Assembly: GCF_000237925.1 (NCBI RefSeq)
Contig: NW_017386061.1
Location: forward strand, 124,001-188,000
Origin: Schistosoma mansoni
Lineage: Eukaryota; Platyhelminthes; Trematoda; Strigeidida; Schistosomatidae
DNA length: 64,000 bases
Direction: 5' to 3'
Shown: positions 47,855 to 59,960 of the stretch, one piece after another
Layout: every line of letters starts with the position of its first letter
Numbering within the stretch: position 1 is the first letter of the stretch
Position numbers and translations under genes: made by a program
The notes under the pieces: model-generated
The model's input: the letters and a program-made list of their open reading frames with translations, nothing else
What the model was told of the DNA's origin: nothing
Database searches by the model: none

Positions 47855-48102
47855 GTATGAGATTCATAAAGATTTCAATCTTTGAACTTTACATAGAAAG
47901 TTGAACTGGCTACGTGAACAAGTCACTATTCATCGGGTAATTTTAGATCGAATAATTTATTTTGCAGTTTTATATAGTTTATGATCTTGGTCAAAAATAA
48001 CATTCAATGTTCAGTTATGGTTGGTATTATAATTCTTACCTTTAACTTAATTGACCATTAAGAGATCACAGTTTTCTGTTAGGAATTTTCGGGATGCACG
48101 GG

Positions 48103-48292
48103 ATGTCAACTTAGTGATCTAGAGGTTAAGCGTTCGCGCACGAGACCGTTGAGTGCTGGGTTCGAATTCCGCGAACGGGATCATGGATGCGCACTGCTGG
48201 AAAGTCTCACAATAAGACGAAATGGCTATCCAGTGCTTCTAGGTTTTCCATAGTGGTCTGGCTTTAATTGACTCATGAATTTCATTATTAAT
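48103..48292 (+). mobile_element. SINE-A, full-length form with degraded core
   Basis: The plus strand has the A-box region (GTGATCTAGAGGTTAAGCG), B box GGGTTCGAATTCC, then CACTGCTGGAAAGTC where CTGANGA should be, and a full tail. The stem pairings remain but the core is lost. Confidence 0.8.
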
Positions 48293-48714
48293 TTTGTTTT
48301 GTTATTAAGCTATAAATATTATCAGATAGATTGATCAATTGTAATTAGCAAGGGGACCATAATTTTTCTAATTCTTTCAGTTAAATAATATCTAGAGAGA
48401 TTAGTGTTTGTTTTTCTGAATATTGTTTCAACTATTGTTAGTGTCCAACAAAGCTGTTCCATGAAATAATAATTTTCTTAGCTATACGTTTAATCAAATT
48501 CTTATCAAGATCTTTATGTAACATATTTAAAACTCAGATATTGTTAACTTATATATGCGTTCTTGAAGGATACCAAGTCACTTCTGATTGATTGTTTAAT
48601 TTTGTTGGTCAATTATGTACTGTTGTGTATTAGAATTAGAATCCGAAGATATGATTTATTATAAAAAAATTACAACTTACATTACAGGCTGTATTCATCG
48701 CAGATTGATCTCAT

Positions 48715-48870
48715 TTGAGATACCATCGAAAATCAGAGATCAGTGGACAGCTATTCTGTCCTAGTATAAAACTCCTGAGTAGTATGTACTTGTGACTCTG
48801 ACAAAAATCAAACCCAAGATATCTATGTCTTATGCCGAACACTTCACTATTCAAATTGCTGTGTTTACAA
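48715..48870 (-). mobile_element. Degenerate SINE-A
   Basis: The minus strand shows SINE-A order (complements of TCTGTCCTAGTATAAAACTC and CAAACCCAAGATATC) with heavy divergence. Confidence 0.45.
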
Positions 48871-49253
48871 CGAATTATAATTGCCAACTTCAATCGATTT
48901 GTCGTATAGGTTTACAGTCAATCTCCACAAAACCCTTTCAACTAAAATGATTAACTTCAGCTCAATGCCTAGCAAAAATCAGGGAACATTAAATGATTTA
49001 TTCGATTTTAATTTGAAATTTCGCATCATTCTCTATTAGCAATTTTATCTATATAAGTTGGCATCAGAAAAATTTAGATACTGTAAAGAAGTGTAAATAC
49101 CGTTAGAGTAACAAGTAAAAGGGAATTAATTATTCATATCTCGAAATTCATTTTTTATTTAGTATTTATCGATAAAATCGTGAAAATTTTGTATCCAGAT
49201 AATTTAAGTGTGGTATAAAAATACCTAAGAGATATTGACAAATTATCTAATTC

Positions 49254-49447
49254 AATAGTTGAGATCATGAGTCAATTGAAGCTAGACCACCATGGAAAAC
49301 CTGGAAGCACTGAACAGCCGTTTCGTCCTATTGTGGGACTCCTCAGCAGTGCGCATACACGATCCCGCCTCACGATATTGCAACGCAGGACCCATCAGTG
49401 TCGCGCGCGGGTGCTTGACCTCTAGACCAATGAGCCGACATCCAACG
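49254..49447 (-). mobile_element. SINE-A, nearly full length with intact hammerhead core
   Basis: Minus-strand copy with tail, hammerhead and tRNA-like head (complement of CTTGACCTCTAGACCAATGA). The B box is diverged. Confidence 0.82.
49303..49357 (-). ncRNA. Type I hammerhead ribozyme in SINE-A
   Basis: On the minus strand: GCACTG, CTGAGGA, GTCC/GGAC, GAAA, stem III CGGCTG, cleavage context GTT, and CAGTGC. Stem I is fully paired. The cleavage triplet is GTT rather than GTC, still allowed by the NUH rule. Confidence 0.7.
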
Positions 49448-49567
49448 ATGTTAATGTCAAACTCAAAACAGACCCGGTTGAACTTCACTGGTCACTATTT
49501 CCCACCAGAACTCCAGGAAATACTTCTTAAAGGCAGTTACTAGTAAGCATATGTTGATTAATATCAG

Positions 49568-49656
49568 TAGGGGTTTTGTGAGTATTAGAGTAATTTCAAT
49601 GGTTTAGATCATGAATCAATTGAAGCTAGATGACCATAGAAAACCTGGAAGCACTG
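49568..49656 (-). mobile_element. SINE-A 3' tail fragment
   Basis: A minus-strand tail only (complement of AGGGGTTTTGTGAG through GAAAACCTGGAAGCACTG). Confidence 0.65.
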
Positions 49657-49737
49657 TTTGTTTGTTTTAAAAAAATTTTGTTTCAGCTAAATAATTTCGT
49701 TAGACGGCACATATGAAACTATGTTTAATATAAAATG

Positions 49738-49770
49738 GTTGGAGGTAGTCAACAGGAAACCATGATAAAG
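49738..49770 (-). mobile_element. SINE-C tail fragment
   Basis: The complement of GGAGGTAGTCAACAGGAAAC matches the tail of the SINE-C copy at 34425. Confidence 0.45.
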
Positions 49771-50159
49771 AGTATTTATGATCTTGAAGGAATCAGCTAA
49801 CTGTAACCAATCCATAACAAAACAGTGTACAAGATATTGAATTTATTAAACTAATAGACACATAATGATTTGATAAATTGAATTCAATTAGCAATAAAGG
49901 TTAGACAAACACGATATTGATCATTACTCAACACCTAATAAAAACAATGAATCATGTAAGTTCATAAAAGAAATAGTGAAGAGAAATGTTGAGCTACATT
50001 CTATTACTCAGTTTGAATACTGAAGGGATTAAAACTTAGTAACTAGGTAAACTTTCATCAATGAGGCTTTCAATTACTTATAATATTTTAGGAACCAGAT
50101 AGAATTATAATCAAATATGTAACTCTATCCAAATACAGTTTCACTTGCTTCGTCAATAA

Positions 50160-50187
50160 TAGTAATAATAATAATAATAATAATAAA
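50160..50187 (+). repeat. (TAA)n microsatellite
   Basis: About nine TAA units. Confidence 0.9.
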
Positions 50188-50364
50188 ACGACTGGATTGT
50201 AATAGAAAAATATCTTTGGAACATTTAAATTTAATGTAGGTAAGATTCAGAGGCTTGTAAGTGAAACAGCGTTTGTTAAAATGACACAAGTCAACAATCA
50301 TTCAAATGGTTATCAACATTTTCAATTCGAAATATGAATTTATTTAATAAATTTATATTAAATT

Positions 50365-50655
50365 CACTTAATATTGTTTACATGAATGTTCCCATTGATG
50401 TTTACAACTGTAATTGATTAGTCTCTTATTAGCATAGATGCATACTATGTGGATTGTTTCAATATTACCTTAAATCACAAGCATTACAAGCAAAGATGGA
50501 TATCAGAACTCAGTAGTTAAGTGGATAACATGATGATATTTGAAGTGAACGGCTATGAGTTTGAGTCGTGGAATGAGCATCTGACGAGTCCCGAATAGGA
50601 CAAAACGCTCATTCTAGATTTCATTGGTACCTATCATTCATCTTTGCTTATAAGT
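50365..50655 (+). mobile_element. SINE-B, full-length form with degraded hammerhead
   Basis: The plus strand has the head (AATATTGTTTACATGAATGT, TTAGTCTCTTATTAGCATAG), the tRNA-like part with a decayed B box (GAGTTTGAGTCGTGG), CTGACGA, stem II, then CAAAAC in place of CGAAAC, and the 3' end CATCTTTGCTTATAA. Confidence 0.78.
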
Positions 50656-50869
50656 TTATATCAATTTCAAAATTCTATTATTATTTATAACGAAAATTAT
50701 AATTTTTTTGTTTGAAATAGTCTACAGTTAAAAACTTCATCAGTGAATAAATCGATATTTAAGGTATTAAAAATTAAAACAAACATTGTTTTTAGTAACT
50801 ACTTATGTAACATTGTTATATATCTATTAACTAAATATACTGAATATTTTTATTTTAATTCATTTCATT

Positions 50870-51215
50870 ACTGGGAGGCAAAACCCGACTAAAACGTTCT
50901 CGTCGTGCCTCCAGGATCATGGCACTCATCCCATGTACTAACGTGAGCTGTAACAAGAGTGGTGGAGATTGGCCTAATCAACTACTCTACCTATACCCAC
51001 AAATGATTATGATTGCTACAAAAAATCATTACATAATTATTGTTGGGTCAAAAAGAAAGAAAAAAATGAGTCTGCCCAGAAAAAGAATGATATCATGGTT
51101 CTACGTAAGGAATACAAAAACAGCTATTGAGCCCCGCTAGTTATGCCGCGCTTCGACGTAGCACTCTTCTCCAGAAGGGCCTACTAAGCTTCACCATGTT
51201 CCTATGGATTTCATT
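50870..51215. repeat. Unclassified GC-richer segment beside a splice donor
   Basis: The segment from about 50880 (AACCCGACTAAAACGTTCTC) to 51200 is GC-richer than its surroundings and looks repeat-derived. It lies directly after the donor of the exon at 51252-52227. I cannot assign a family. Confidence 0.35.
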
Positions 51216-51251
51216 ACTATAAAATGATTAAGAGTGAACTTATTAACTTAC

Positions 51252-52227
51252 TAGATAGTTGTAAATGATTTAAAATATCTATTTTATCTAAACTAAAATT
51301 TAATGAATCCAATATAGAATTATTAATTTTATTATTTCTTCTATGATATAATTCATCACTATGTTGTTCATTTGATTTTTCTTCATTTATATTATCATTA
51401 TCATCAGTTTGATGTATCATTTCATTGTTTTTCAAAGATAAAAGACAATGCTCTTTGTTGAAAGTATCATTCAAAGATGTTATACATGATGATGATAATG
51501 TTGATGTAGACTGTTGTTTATGTTGTGAATGATCCATTGAAATATATTCATTCTTTAAATGATTATTTAATTCATAATCAATAAGTTGTTTAACATTTCT
51601 TTCAAAATCATAAAATTCTTTTCGATTACCTGTTTGCTCTACATTATTCCGGTCATTATTATTATTATTGTTCTTGTCAGTTACATCACTGTTGCTATGC
51701 TTATTAGACTCTGGTGACGAATTATGAAGTTGAGGATATTTTGAAGTATAACATATTTCTGTATTGAATTCGATATTATTTTTATTACATATAATAGTAG
51801 CAGCAGTATTCGGTGAATAACAAAGTCTATGCGGAAGACTTGAATCAAGGGATATTGATTTATGATAATCATTAAATTGATTATCCAGTTTATTCTTTCT
51901 GGGTAAACAATGATTGGTGATGGCAGAACCTTCTTTAATATTTTCAGTAGAGTTAATAATTTCATCATTGGTCGATATAATTGTAGTGCCAATTTTAGGT
52001 TTAATATCTCCATTATCGATAGTATGAACATGATCATTATGACTACGATTCAATTTTCCCTGATCAATTGGCCGTTGATTGTTTTCATCATATTCAGATA
52101 TAGAATGTATAGAATTGAATTCAGGTAAATTTAAACAAAATTGTGAAAGATTAGTATTATTCTCTGTTGTATTAAATGTATGATGTCTATGTTGATGTTG
52201 TAATTTTTGTTGTAATTGTGATATCAT
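51252..52227 (-). CDS. First coding exon of an unidentified gene (or distant 5' exon of the homeobox gene)
   Basis: 325 codons plus one base, from ATG at 52225-52227 to a strong donor, CTATCTA|GTAAGT. If unspliced, the frame ends 11 codons later. The protein begins MISQLQQKLQHQHRHHTF and is rich in Asn, His, Ser and Gln, with an Asn run. There is no transmembrane segment or enzyme motif. Near the end FSLDKIDIL loosely resembles the eh1-type repression motif of homeobox proteins, but it is not a clean match. The composition is like that of the homeobox gene's long exons. Its donor phase (one base left over) also fits the acceptor at 29433, so it could be an alternative upstream exon of that gene across a 21.8-kb intron. 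I recognise no homologue. A continuous ORF of this length in such AT-rich DNA makes it very likely coding. Confidence 0.72.
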
Positions 52228-52249
52228 AATTAATTTATTTTAATAGTAA

Positions 52250-52725
52250 ATAGTAACAACAACAAAAAAACAAAAAAAAAACAAACTCGAAATGGAAAGA
52301 CCAGAAAAGAAAATCAATCCGAGGGGTAACAAAAAGTGTATGTGTGTGTATTTATGTGTGCTCACATGTATATATATAGATATGTTGATATATAAATGAC
52401 TTCTTCGGTTCTTTCATTAATCAAGTATTACTATTATTATTTCCCTTTCTTTTTTTCTTATTCCAATGTCTTATCTAATTTACTTTTATTCAATGTTTGA
52501 CCTGATACAGTAAAATGAGTGGTAAATGTGTAAAATAGTAAAAAAAAGAAAAAAAAGAGAAAAAAACGAAAAGAAAACTAAACTCAATCAATCCGCTATT
52601 CTTATTCAATTTAATTGAATTCACATTAATAATTCCATAGTGAAATCATTAAAAAAAGAAAAAAAAGAGAAAAGAGAAAAAAGAAAAAAAGGTAAACATG
52701 AAAAAAAAATAAAAAAGGAATAAGA
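52250..52725. repeat. Low-complexity A/AG-rich tract upstream of exon 1
   Basis: Several runs of A and AAAAG on the plus strand (52258-52285, 52540-52575, 52650-52720). On the gene's strand these are T/C-rich tracts just upstream of the start codon, and may be part of the promoter or 5' untranslated region. Confidence 0.6.
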
Positions 52726-52729
52726 TGAA

Positions 52730-53655
52730 AGTGGTTAGTAATTAATTCAACTATGGATGATAATTTAATTTAATGTATCCAGGTAAATTAGTATCGACGT
52801 GTAATCAATAAGACATGATTGGATATTTTTTCTTTTTTTGTGTAAATTAAATAGATTATTAATGTTGATAACTATGGGCAATCCGGTTTCTGTACTTTTT
52901 TATAGATAGATTGAGTTATTCATTGACCAATGAAAAAAATATATATTGAAATATTGAACAATGAATAAGAGACACATCATCCTTAATATGATCAAATGAT
53001 TTTTGGATAATGAAATTTGTCAGTCATTTTTCTATGAGATAAACATTTATACTAATCTGTTTTAACTTTGTTCATCTTTCTCTCCACCCTAAATTCTTCA
53101 GTTAGTTTCTCCCTTCTTTTTACAATCTTTCTTATTTTTTTGATGTCTACCTACATTCTTTTTTCCTCTATATACTTTTGCTTTGTAAGTCACTTCATCT
53201 ATCATTTATCCAGTGATATTCAAAGGTTGAAAACATATACAACATCAAAGTAATATACTATCATTATACATATTGACATACTCAAAATATTAATCTAAAT
53301 AGACATATGTCCCTAAAGATTTGAGGTAATACTTCTATTTGAAGTTAAGTTGTGTTGTGTTTTTATTATAGATAATCAATACAAATTACATTTCTAACTC
53401 TTTGAAAAAGTTTAAACTATTTCTAACTCTTCTATGAATTTGATTGGTTCTTTAAAGAAATTCATTTATTTTTATTTTACCCTTTATGTAATATTATTTT
53501 CATTGGTTGGATAAATTTTAGATGAAATAATTTTTGGATTATATCAATAGAAACACATGGGTAAGAATGATATGACGGTAAAATAATTTATATTTATAGG
53601 GGAAAATTTCTCCTAACCAATGACCGTTTCATGAAAATTTTTTAATTATTCGTAT
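52730..53655. other. Upstream flank, no gene supported
   Basis: AT-rich. The open frame at 53068-53253 is hydrophobic and T-rich with no family features. Confidence 0.35.
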
Positions 53656-53661
53656 CAATTA

Positions 53662-53965
53662 TAAGCAAAGATGAATAGTAACTAGTAGTGAAATCCAGGA
53701 GGCGTGTTATCTTGTTAGCTGGATGTACATGCATCCTAGAGTTGATGTTCATTCCAGGATTCAAACTCATAGCCATTTGCTTCAAATATCATCATGTTAT
53801 CTATTTAAATACTGAGTCCTGATATCTGTTTTCCTTATAATGATAGTGATTTAAGGTAATATTGAGACAATGCACACATGATGCACCTATGCTAATAAGA
53901 GACTAATCAATTGCAGTTTTAAACATTAATGGGAACATTCATGTAAACAGTACTACGTGAATTTA
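53662..53965 (-). mobile_element. SINE-B, full-length form, degraded hammerhead
   Basis: A minus-strand copy from the 3' end (complement of ATAAGCAAAGATG) to the head (AGAGACTAATCAATTGCAG, ATTAATGGGAACATTCATG). The hammerhead stem II region is lost. Confidence 0.75.
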
Positions 53966-54289
53966 TTCGTATTGATGTCTGAGCATATAGGAAACGAAAA
54001 CTCAGATTATTTAAGTGTGTTTTACTCGGTGGCTCATCATTTAAGTTACGTATATAGTGAAATTGGACTTTCAAGTTTCATGATATGAATGACTATTTAA
54101 TAGTCAGTGTCTACCGAGTTTAGTTAACTTGTTTGATTTGGTGATTCGCCAGTCCATTACTACCTAAGTGAGCAATATAAGATAGTCATGAATGACTGAT
54201 TTTATGAACCGGATTTAAGCTGGTTAGGGTAAAATCTACCCATTTTGTTTCACTAATACAGTATGTCAGAAGTAGGAGGTAAAGTTTAC

Positions 54290-54425
54290 TTGGATACACA
54301 ATAAATTTTGGGGAGTAGTTTCGTCCCGATACAGGACACCTCAGCAGTAAGCCTTTGAGATCTTGGGACAGATCGAGTTAAGAAGCTCCAGATCTCGTGG
54401 CAGGTACCTGACAGTCATACTTCTG
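54290..54425 (-). mobile_element. Degenerate SINE-A-like hammerhead region
   Basis: The minus strand reads CTGCTGAGG, TGTCC and GGGACGAAAC, so parts of the core and stem II survive. Flanks are diverged. Confidence 0.45.
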
Positions 54426-54429
54426 GGTT

Positions 54430-55765
54430 AAAATCTATTAGTTCATGTTTCCTATTCAGTCAACCCATAGTATAGCGTGACGATTATCCATTGACACTGG
54501 TGATGATTGGTTAACCACCCAAAAATATTTGAACTGCACCGACCATGACCAGACTAAGGGCTCACTGAGAGATCTGAAAGTCCTCGGTTCGACCCCTGAT
54601 TTTTAATGTTGAAGAGTCTAACGATAGAACTTTTTAAGGAGTTCTAACTCCGCTAGTATGTGACGTATACCTCTAACAAAATAGAACAAGTTTCTACAAA
54701 ATTCCTTCAGCTGAACTATATTTGTTTATTGACTAGGGTTATTAATGATTTCAAAGAAACCCATATGCTAAATGAGTAGTTGCGAAGGAAAATTTACATT
54801 TCACTTTCCAATGAATCACATTTCTAGGTATTTGTTTAAGCTGTAATGAGTCTTTCTCGTTTGTCAAAGAAATTGCATATGTCGTTTTTTTAATCTATTA
54901 GAGCGATTATTACACTCCATTGTAGGCTAATAAAAAGCATTTCAGCAATCGAAACAAGGTAATTTCGCAGTTATACTAAATATGCTTTTATTATCGCTAG
55001 TATTCAAGATCGAAATGATTACTCTGTTGATTTGTTGGATTTTTTGATGATGTATTCACTTAGAACTATGCAAAATTTTGAACAGTGACCGTTCGTGACA
55101 CACATTCTGTTTTATCTTGAACTAATCGTCTGAATGAATTTATTTATAGATGTTGATATTTACCACTGAATTTGAATCAGTACCTATCACTTTTCAAGTA
55201 CGTATTAACACATAGTATTAACAATATAGGCGATAACATATTGATTTGTTTGTGACTATCATTATTCACTAGGGCTAATAGGTAACATTAGTAATTGAGA
55301 TAATTAATTGGAGCAACGGGTATTTTCAGTAGTCAATAAATCTAACCTATTATTTATCTTGAAGAAAAATATAGTTACATTTACTGTGTGTATATGAATT
55401 CTAGCTATTGGTTATCAGAACTTGGCAATAATTGTCAAATTTTAGTTTTCTAATTATACTACTTTGAGTAGTATAATTTTATTGCGTAAACTTTCCCACT
55501 GAAATAAATTTCTATACGCAAAAAGTGAGACAAATTTGATTATATTGTATACTTATACTTGAAGAAAACGTTATCTAATACTACATATTGAATTCTTTGA
55601 ATGTGGATTGCTTCAACTCTATTGTCTCAAAAGAATTTTTCATATTTAATCGTGAATACATAAATAAAACCGTTCATTATTCTTAATTATATCTGCTTAG
55701 TTATATTTGAATTTGGAATAATATCAAATTAAAATCATAAACAATATTTGTTTGGATAATATCTC
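54430..55765. other. No gene supported
   Basis: AT-rich. A B-box-like CGGTTCGACCCC at about 54587 suggests an old tRNA-derived repeat, but the A box is unclear. Confidence 0.35.
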
Positions 55766-55767
55766 AC

Positions 55768-56000
55768 AGCGAAATTCACTCATCCATTTGGATGAATAAA
55801 ATTCTGGCATTATAGCTGATATCAGTTCGTGATGAAAACCTTAACCCTAATTTCTAACCTTAATCATCAAATGCAAATCACAATTCTAATGCCTCACACA
55901 GGTTTATAACCCTCATTTGGTTCTGGCTATTAAGTGAACACTCTCAAGGTCAGTCTAGCATCGCTCAAAGGTCGTCCATAAATTTTAGTCTCACTCATCT
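55768..56000 (+). mobile_element. MITE-1, second copy, left end missing
   Basis: Follows the copy at 8217 from AGCGAAATTCACTCATCC through ATTATAGCTGATATCAGTTC to the right terminal repeat GTCCATAAATTTTAGTCTCA. Confidence 0.6.
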
Positions 56001-58210
56001 CACTTCTATATAATCACTAATTCTGATATATTTCATCACATTCAAGCATTCAGGCATTTGTACTACAGTTTAACCATCTGGCTAAGTAATTCACCCTCAG
56101 CATTGAAGTCTTATGATAAACCATTCCCTGAATATATCTGCAATTTTAAGACAAAAAACTTTTAGAAGTGGAATAGAGGAAATCTTAAATTATAGTGATG
56201 TAGTATGAAAAGATATACTTAGAACAGAGCAACTTATTTATGAATAAAATATTGTTTCTAATAAGTTAACATTTCTAGTTTTTACTACGGATATAAAGAT
56301 ATTTTAAGACAAATTTATTAGAGGGATTTAGATCAATTAATTGAAGTTTGGAAAATAATATATTAGTGCTGAAATTTTGCCCGAATATACACGATTCACC
56401 GTCTAAAAATATGTTGCACAAATTAAAGTTGAAAGTTTTGTGGGTAGTTTTATACTACTAATACATTTGTAAGTAGGCTAAAATTAAATATGTATTTTTA
56501 AGGTCACAAAAGTTTTTTATCGTTGACAGTTTTTGGAACTTAAAAATAAATGAATATATCATGAAGTTGAGGTAAAGTAAATAACCCCAATGTTGGAATT
56601 GTTGTGATTAGAGGATCCAGGTGACTTTATTAAAGCAAAATGGATCACTTTTGGAGAAAATACGTTCGTTGAGTTTAAACATATGTTGATGGTTAGATTT
56701 TGAATCACTTCAATTGTAGTGACAATCACTATTTCCAAGTTTAACGTAACACCAATGTACCTTTGCTTAAATGAAATTCTGTGGCGAAATTAGCCTTATT
56801 TATCACTGCTATAAAAATCAAATAGATAGTTATTTTCAGTTTCATACTTCATCCATAATAAAGTCGATACATTTGGAGAAATCGAAAATCATAATATCAT
56901 GTAGTAGAAATATACTTTGAATTCAAGTTGATGACAGAGAATAATCTACTTGTATAATAATTAATAATAAATTATGTCAAGATATTAATTCTGTATGAAA
57001 ATAATGATAGTTTTGCCCCCAAATTTATGATTAACTCAATTGTATCCATAATGGAAATGTATGTTGTAGAGATAGACACAAAAATTGTAGAAGTTAAAGA
57101 GAACTTACATAATAGGGTTAGGAAGAAAATTTAATGTAATTTTATTTCATGGACTAAAGAGTTGATGAATGGAAAAGTTGTTCAATGTCCCTGTATTGCA
57201 TCGATTCTCCAGACGGATGATTAAAGTAGTTACAGTACAACACTTAGGGAGTTCACTTAATCATTGAATAAGAACCGTCTTAATTTATTATCAAATCATA
57301 ATCACTAGTAATAATAAGTTGAGAGACAAACCGCTATAAAATTGAAACACATTAATGGATGATATGTATAACCGAACATAAATAACACACATTTAAGATC
57401 ACAAAGCTAATGTGTAGCCATAGAGTAGAATTCCTAAAAGTCTTATATTCTCCAATGTTAATGATTTGTTTTTGTGAAATAATTTCCACAACTTGACTGA
57501 ATCTGGAGGAGTTAATGAAAGCTAAATGACACTGAATAATGTTTTCGCTCCCAATAATTTTTTACCTAATATCAGTTAGTAATTGTTGAGGACGTCAGAT
57601 CCTCAGAACTCACTTGGAAAATATCCTAATTTTATAATTTTATTCTGAAAATTTTAATTTTGTGTTTTCGCACCAAGAGACGCTTAGTTGACCTACAGCT
57701 TACATTTCCCACTCAACAATCCTTGACTGTCATTGGTTGACGGATTTTTTTAGTACGCTATTTTGTGGCTCTCCCATGTGTGTTTCTATCATTGTATAAA
57801 TAAGTGATTTGTGTGCTTAATGACCTTGTATTTTCTGGGTGCTTGTAGAATACATTTTCTACGCCTAATCAAGACTTCTTGATCTATTTGGCAGGGCTGG
57901 GGACAACGGTTTACAATAGCCTATCATGTCACTGTGTCTCTTCAAGTGATATATTACACAAAGTGTCAGCCTAATAGTTAAGTCTCAGTTTTATTAATTA
58001 GTGAATGAAGAATAAATTCAACATCCCACGAACACTAACATTTTTAATGACTTCCAATCATTAAACTCTGTAGTCACAATTCAACTTTACAAAGACTTGT
58101 GACTAAATGATAGTTTCAAGGCAATCCGCTTAGGATATAGATATGGCAGTAGAGACAAATCAGTTGCAGTCTTTCAAATCGGTAAACCCTAAAATAATTC
58201 CAGTAATTTT
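56001..58210. other. No gene supported; possible promoter-like patch
   Basis: AT-rich. Between about 57740 and 57930 a CCAAT-type box (TCATTGGTTG), a TATA-type box (TGTATAAATAAG) and a GC-richer stretch occur in order on the plus strand. This resembles a promoter or an LTR relic. Confidence 0.3.
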
Positions 58211-58214
58211 ATAG

Positions 58215-58335
58215 AATAGACAGATCTTGGCTAACAGTGGAAACTATGATGAATTTCAATCTGAACATCAACATTGGAATGCAGGTATATCCAGCTGATG
58301 AATCCCAAATAGAATGAAAAGTGTGTCCTGTATTC
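58215..58335 (+). mobile_element. Degenerate SINE-B
   Basis: The plus strand reads CCAGCTGATGAATCCCAAAT, then GAATGAAAAGTGTGTCCTG. The order of the Sm-alpha hammerhead is visible, but stem II and the core are changed. Confidence 0.55.
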
Positions 58336-58547
58336 CATTAATAGTCGAAATCCATCTGTTCTATAAAACTCGTAATAAAATGGCTATATCAAAACGATTA
58401 GCACAGAATGCATATATACTAACAAAGACTGATAAGAATTTAGTCTCGAATGTCAACAACAGGGTAATTCAAACTCTTTCTAATAGTGATATAAATTTTA
58501 ATAACTGTTTATTTTTGTGTCATTGGGATGCAATTAGACTAGATTTC

Positions 58548-58656
58548 CAAAAGTTGGAAAGAACTAGAAAGGAAGGCCCAGGACCGAGTGGGTTGGAGAA
58601 TGCTGGTTGGCGGCCTATGCTCCATTGGGGGTAACATGCGTAAGTAAGTAATATAA
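58548..58656 (+). mobile_element. RTE-clade LINE, extreme 3' end (about 110 bp)
   Basis: The plus strand encodes [18 protein letters not shown] in the shifted frame. It matches the last 110 bases of the copy at 42841, then the TAAGTAAGTAA tail. It is very similar to that copy, hence fairly recent. Confidence 0.85.
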
Positions 58657-59420
58657 GTAAACTAGATTTCAACTAGAAGTTAGACTTTTTCTGGTTCATC
58701 TAAATACAGTTAAATAGCATAGGAACGTCTGCTATAAATGAACATCTCTTCATTGATCGACTGTTCTGTCCTTCGACTAACTTCTTTTGGAAGACTATAA
58801 GTTGATAATTCGGTTTTTAAAAGTAATTATTATTCTTCCATACTTGCCATATCAATTTAGGTGATCAATCACTATTCATATATACATACAATTCTCTTTC
58901 ACTATAACACATAGAAATTTGATTGTTTGACAAATATGACAAACAAATACATAAGTTAAGATGAGTTCTTACTTATTATAACATTTTAATGTTCTAAATT
59001 CATTTCCATATGGAGATATATCAGTGAATACTTTTGAAGATTTCTAGATTAGAATAAAATTGTTTTTAAGTGGTTTATAGCTTTTCCAAATGATATTGAC
59101 TTATAACTCGAATTATAGATCATTTATGAATTGTATTCTTCTAAACAAAACTGATTGTCATTAGCTAAACATAGAACTTTACTAAGAAAACACAGAGGAA
59201 CTTTGTTCATGATTTTCGACTCTAGTCTTGACAATAAGTAACTAAGATGAACTGTCTTACCACTTGAAATACAGATTTTCAGGCTTTAATTCATTAATGA
59301 CTAGAAATGGATAAATACTGAATAATTTTAGCTCATTAAAGCAGAAATCTTTACGGAATAATATTATGCTACCTAATCTTTATAATTAAAAATTGATCAT
59401 GTTGAATTGAGGAAGTGGTT

Positions 59421-59710
59421 TATAATGTATGCTACTTATGTCTGTCGATATAAGTAGTATGTAACACCAATTAGAAGTGGAAAATCTGTCATCAGAAGAC
59501 TAAGAAGACCGAATTGAAGAAAACAGAAAGGGAAATAGAAAGGAATCGTGAGTTAAGAGAATCATTTAGAATATGAAGGACAGTTGAAGAAAAATTTACA
59601 AGTGAAACATTTAATGTACGGTTTTCATATTTTACCAAAGAATTCTGTAATTTCGCGTTAAATAATACATTGGTTATCCCCATTTGAGTTCTAGTTCCTT
59701 TTCAATTATC
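59421..59710 (+). mobile_element. Solo-LTR-like repeat, copy 7, oldest
   Basis: It follows the family consensus end to end but is the most diverged copy. The ends are unclear and no target duplication is readable. Confidence 0.5.
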
Positions 59711-59960
59711 TATCACCTACAACACTTTAGTACTACGAGTTACTAGTGTAATAAGTACTTTACACGAAATCAATTTTGTGTAAAATAACAATAATCAAAG
59801 TTATCTACAAATTTGATCTTGAGTTTGAATGTTTTTAAAGAGGTTGCCGAATTTTTAGGAGAGAATTTCTTTTCAAATCTCGGATTGACATCAGGAGATA
59901 TTAACATTGTAAATCAACCAAATTATCGTTAACAGTGAATAAGAATTATAAACACCATCG

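Noticed and set aside
51681-52128. Two further open frames overlapping the 52-kb exon
   Set aside because: They overlap the long minus-strand exon in other frames, show AT-driven residues (Ile, Leu, Met) and have no supporting splice signals.
54540-54605. Possible tRNA with B box CGGTTCGACCCC
   Set aside because: The cloverleaf could not be completed, since the A box and acceptor stem do not fit. Left as a possible old SINE.
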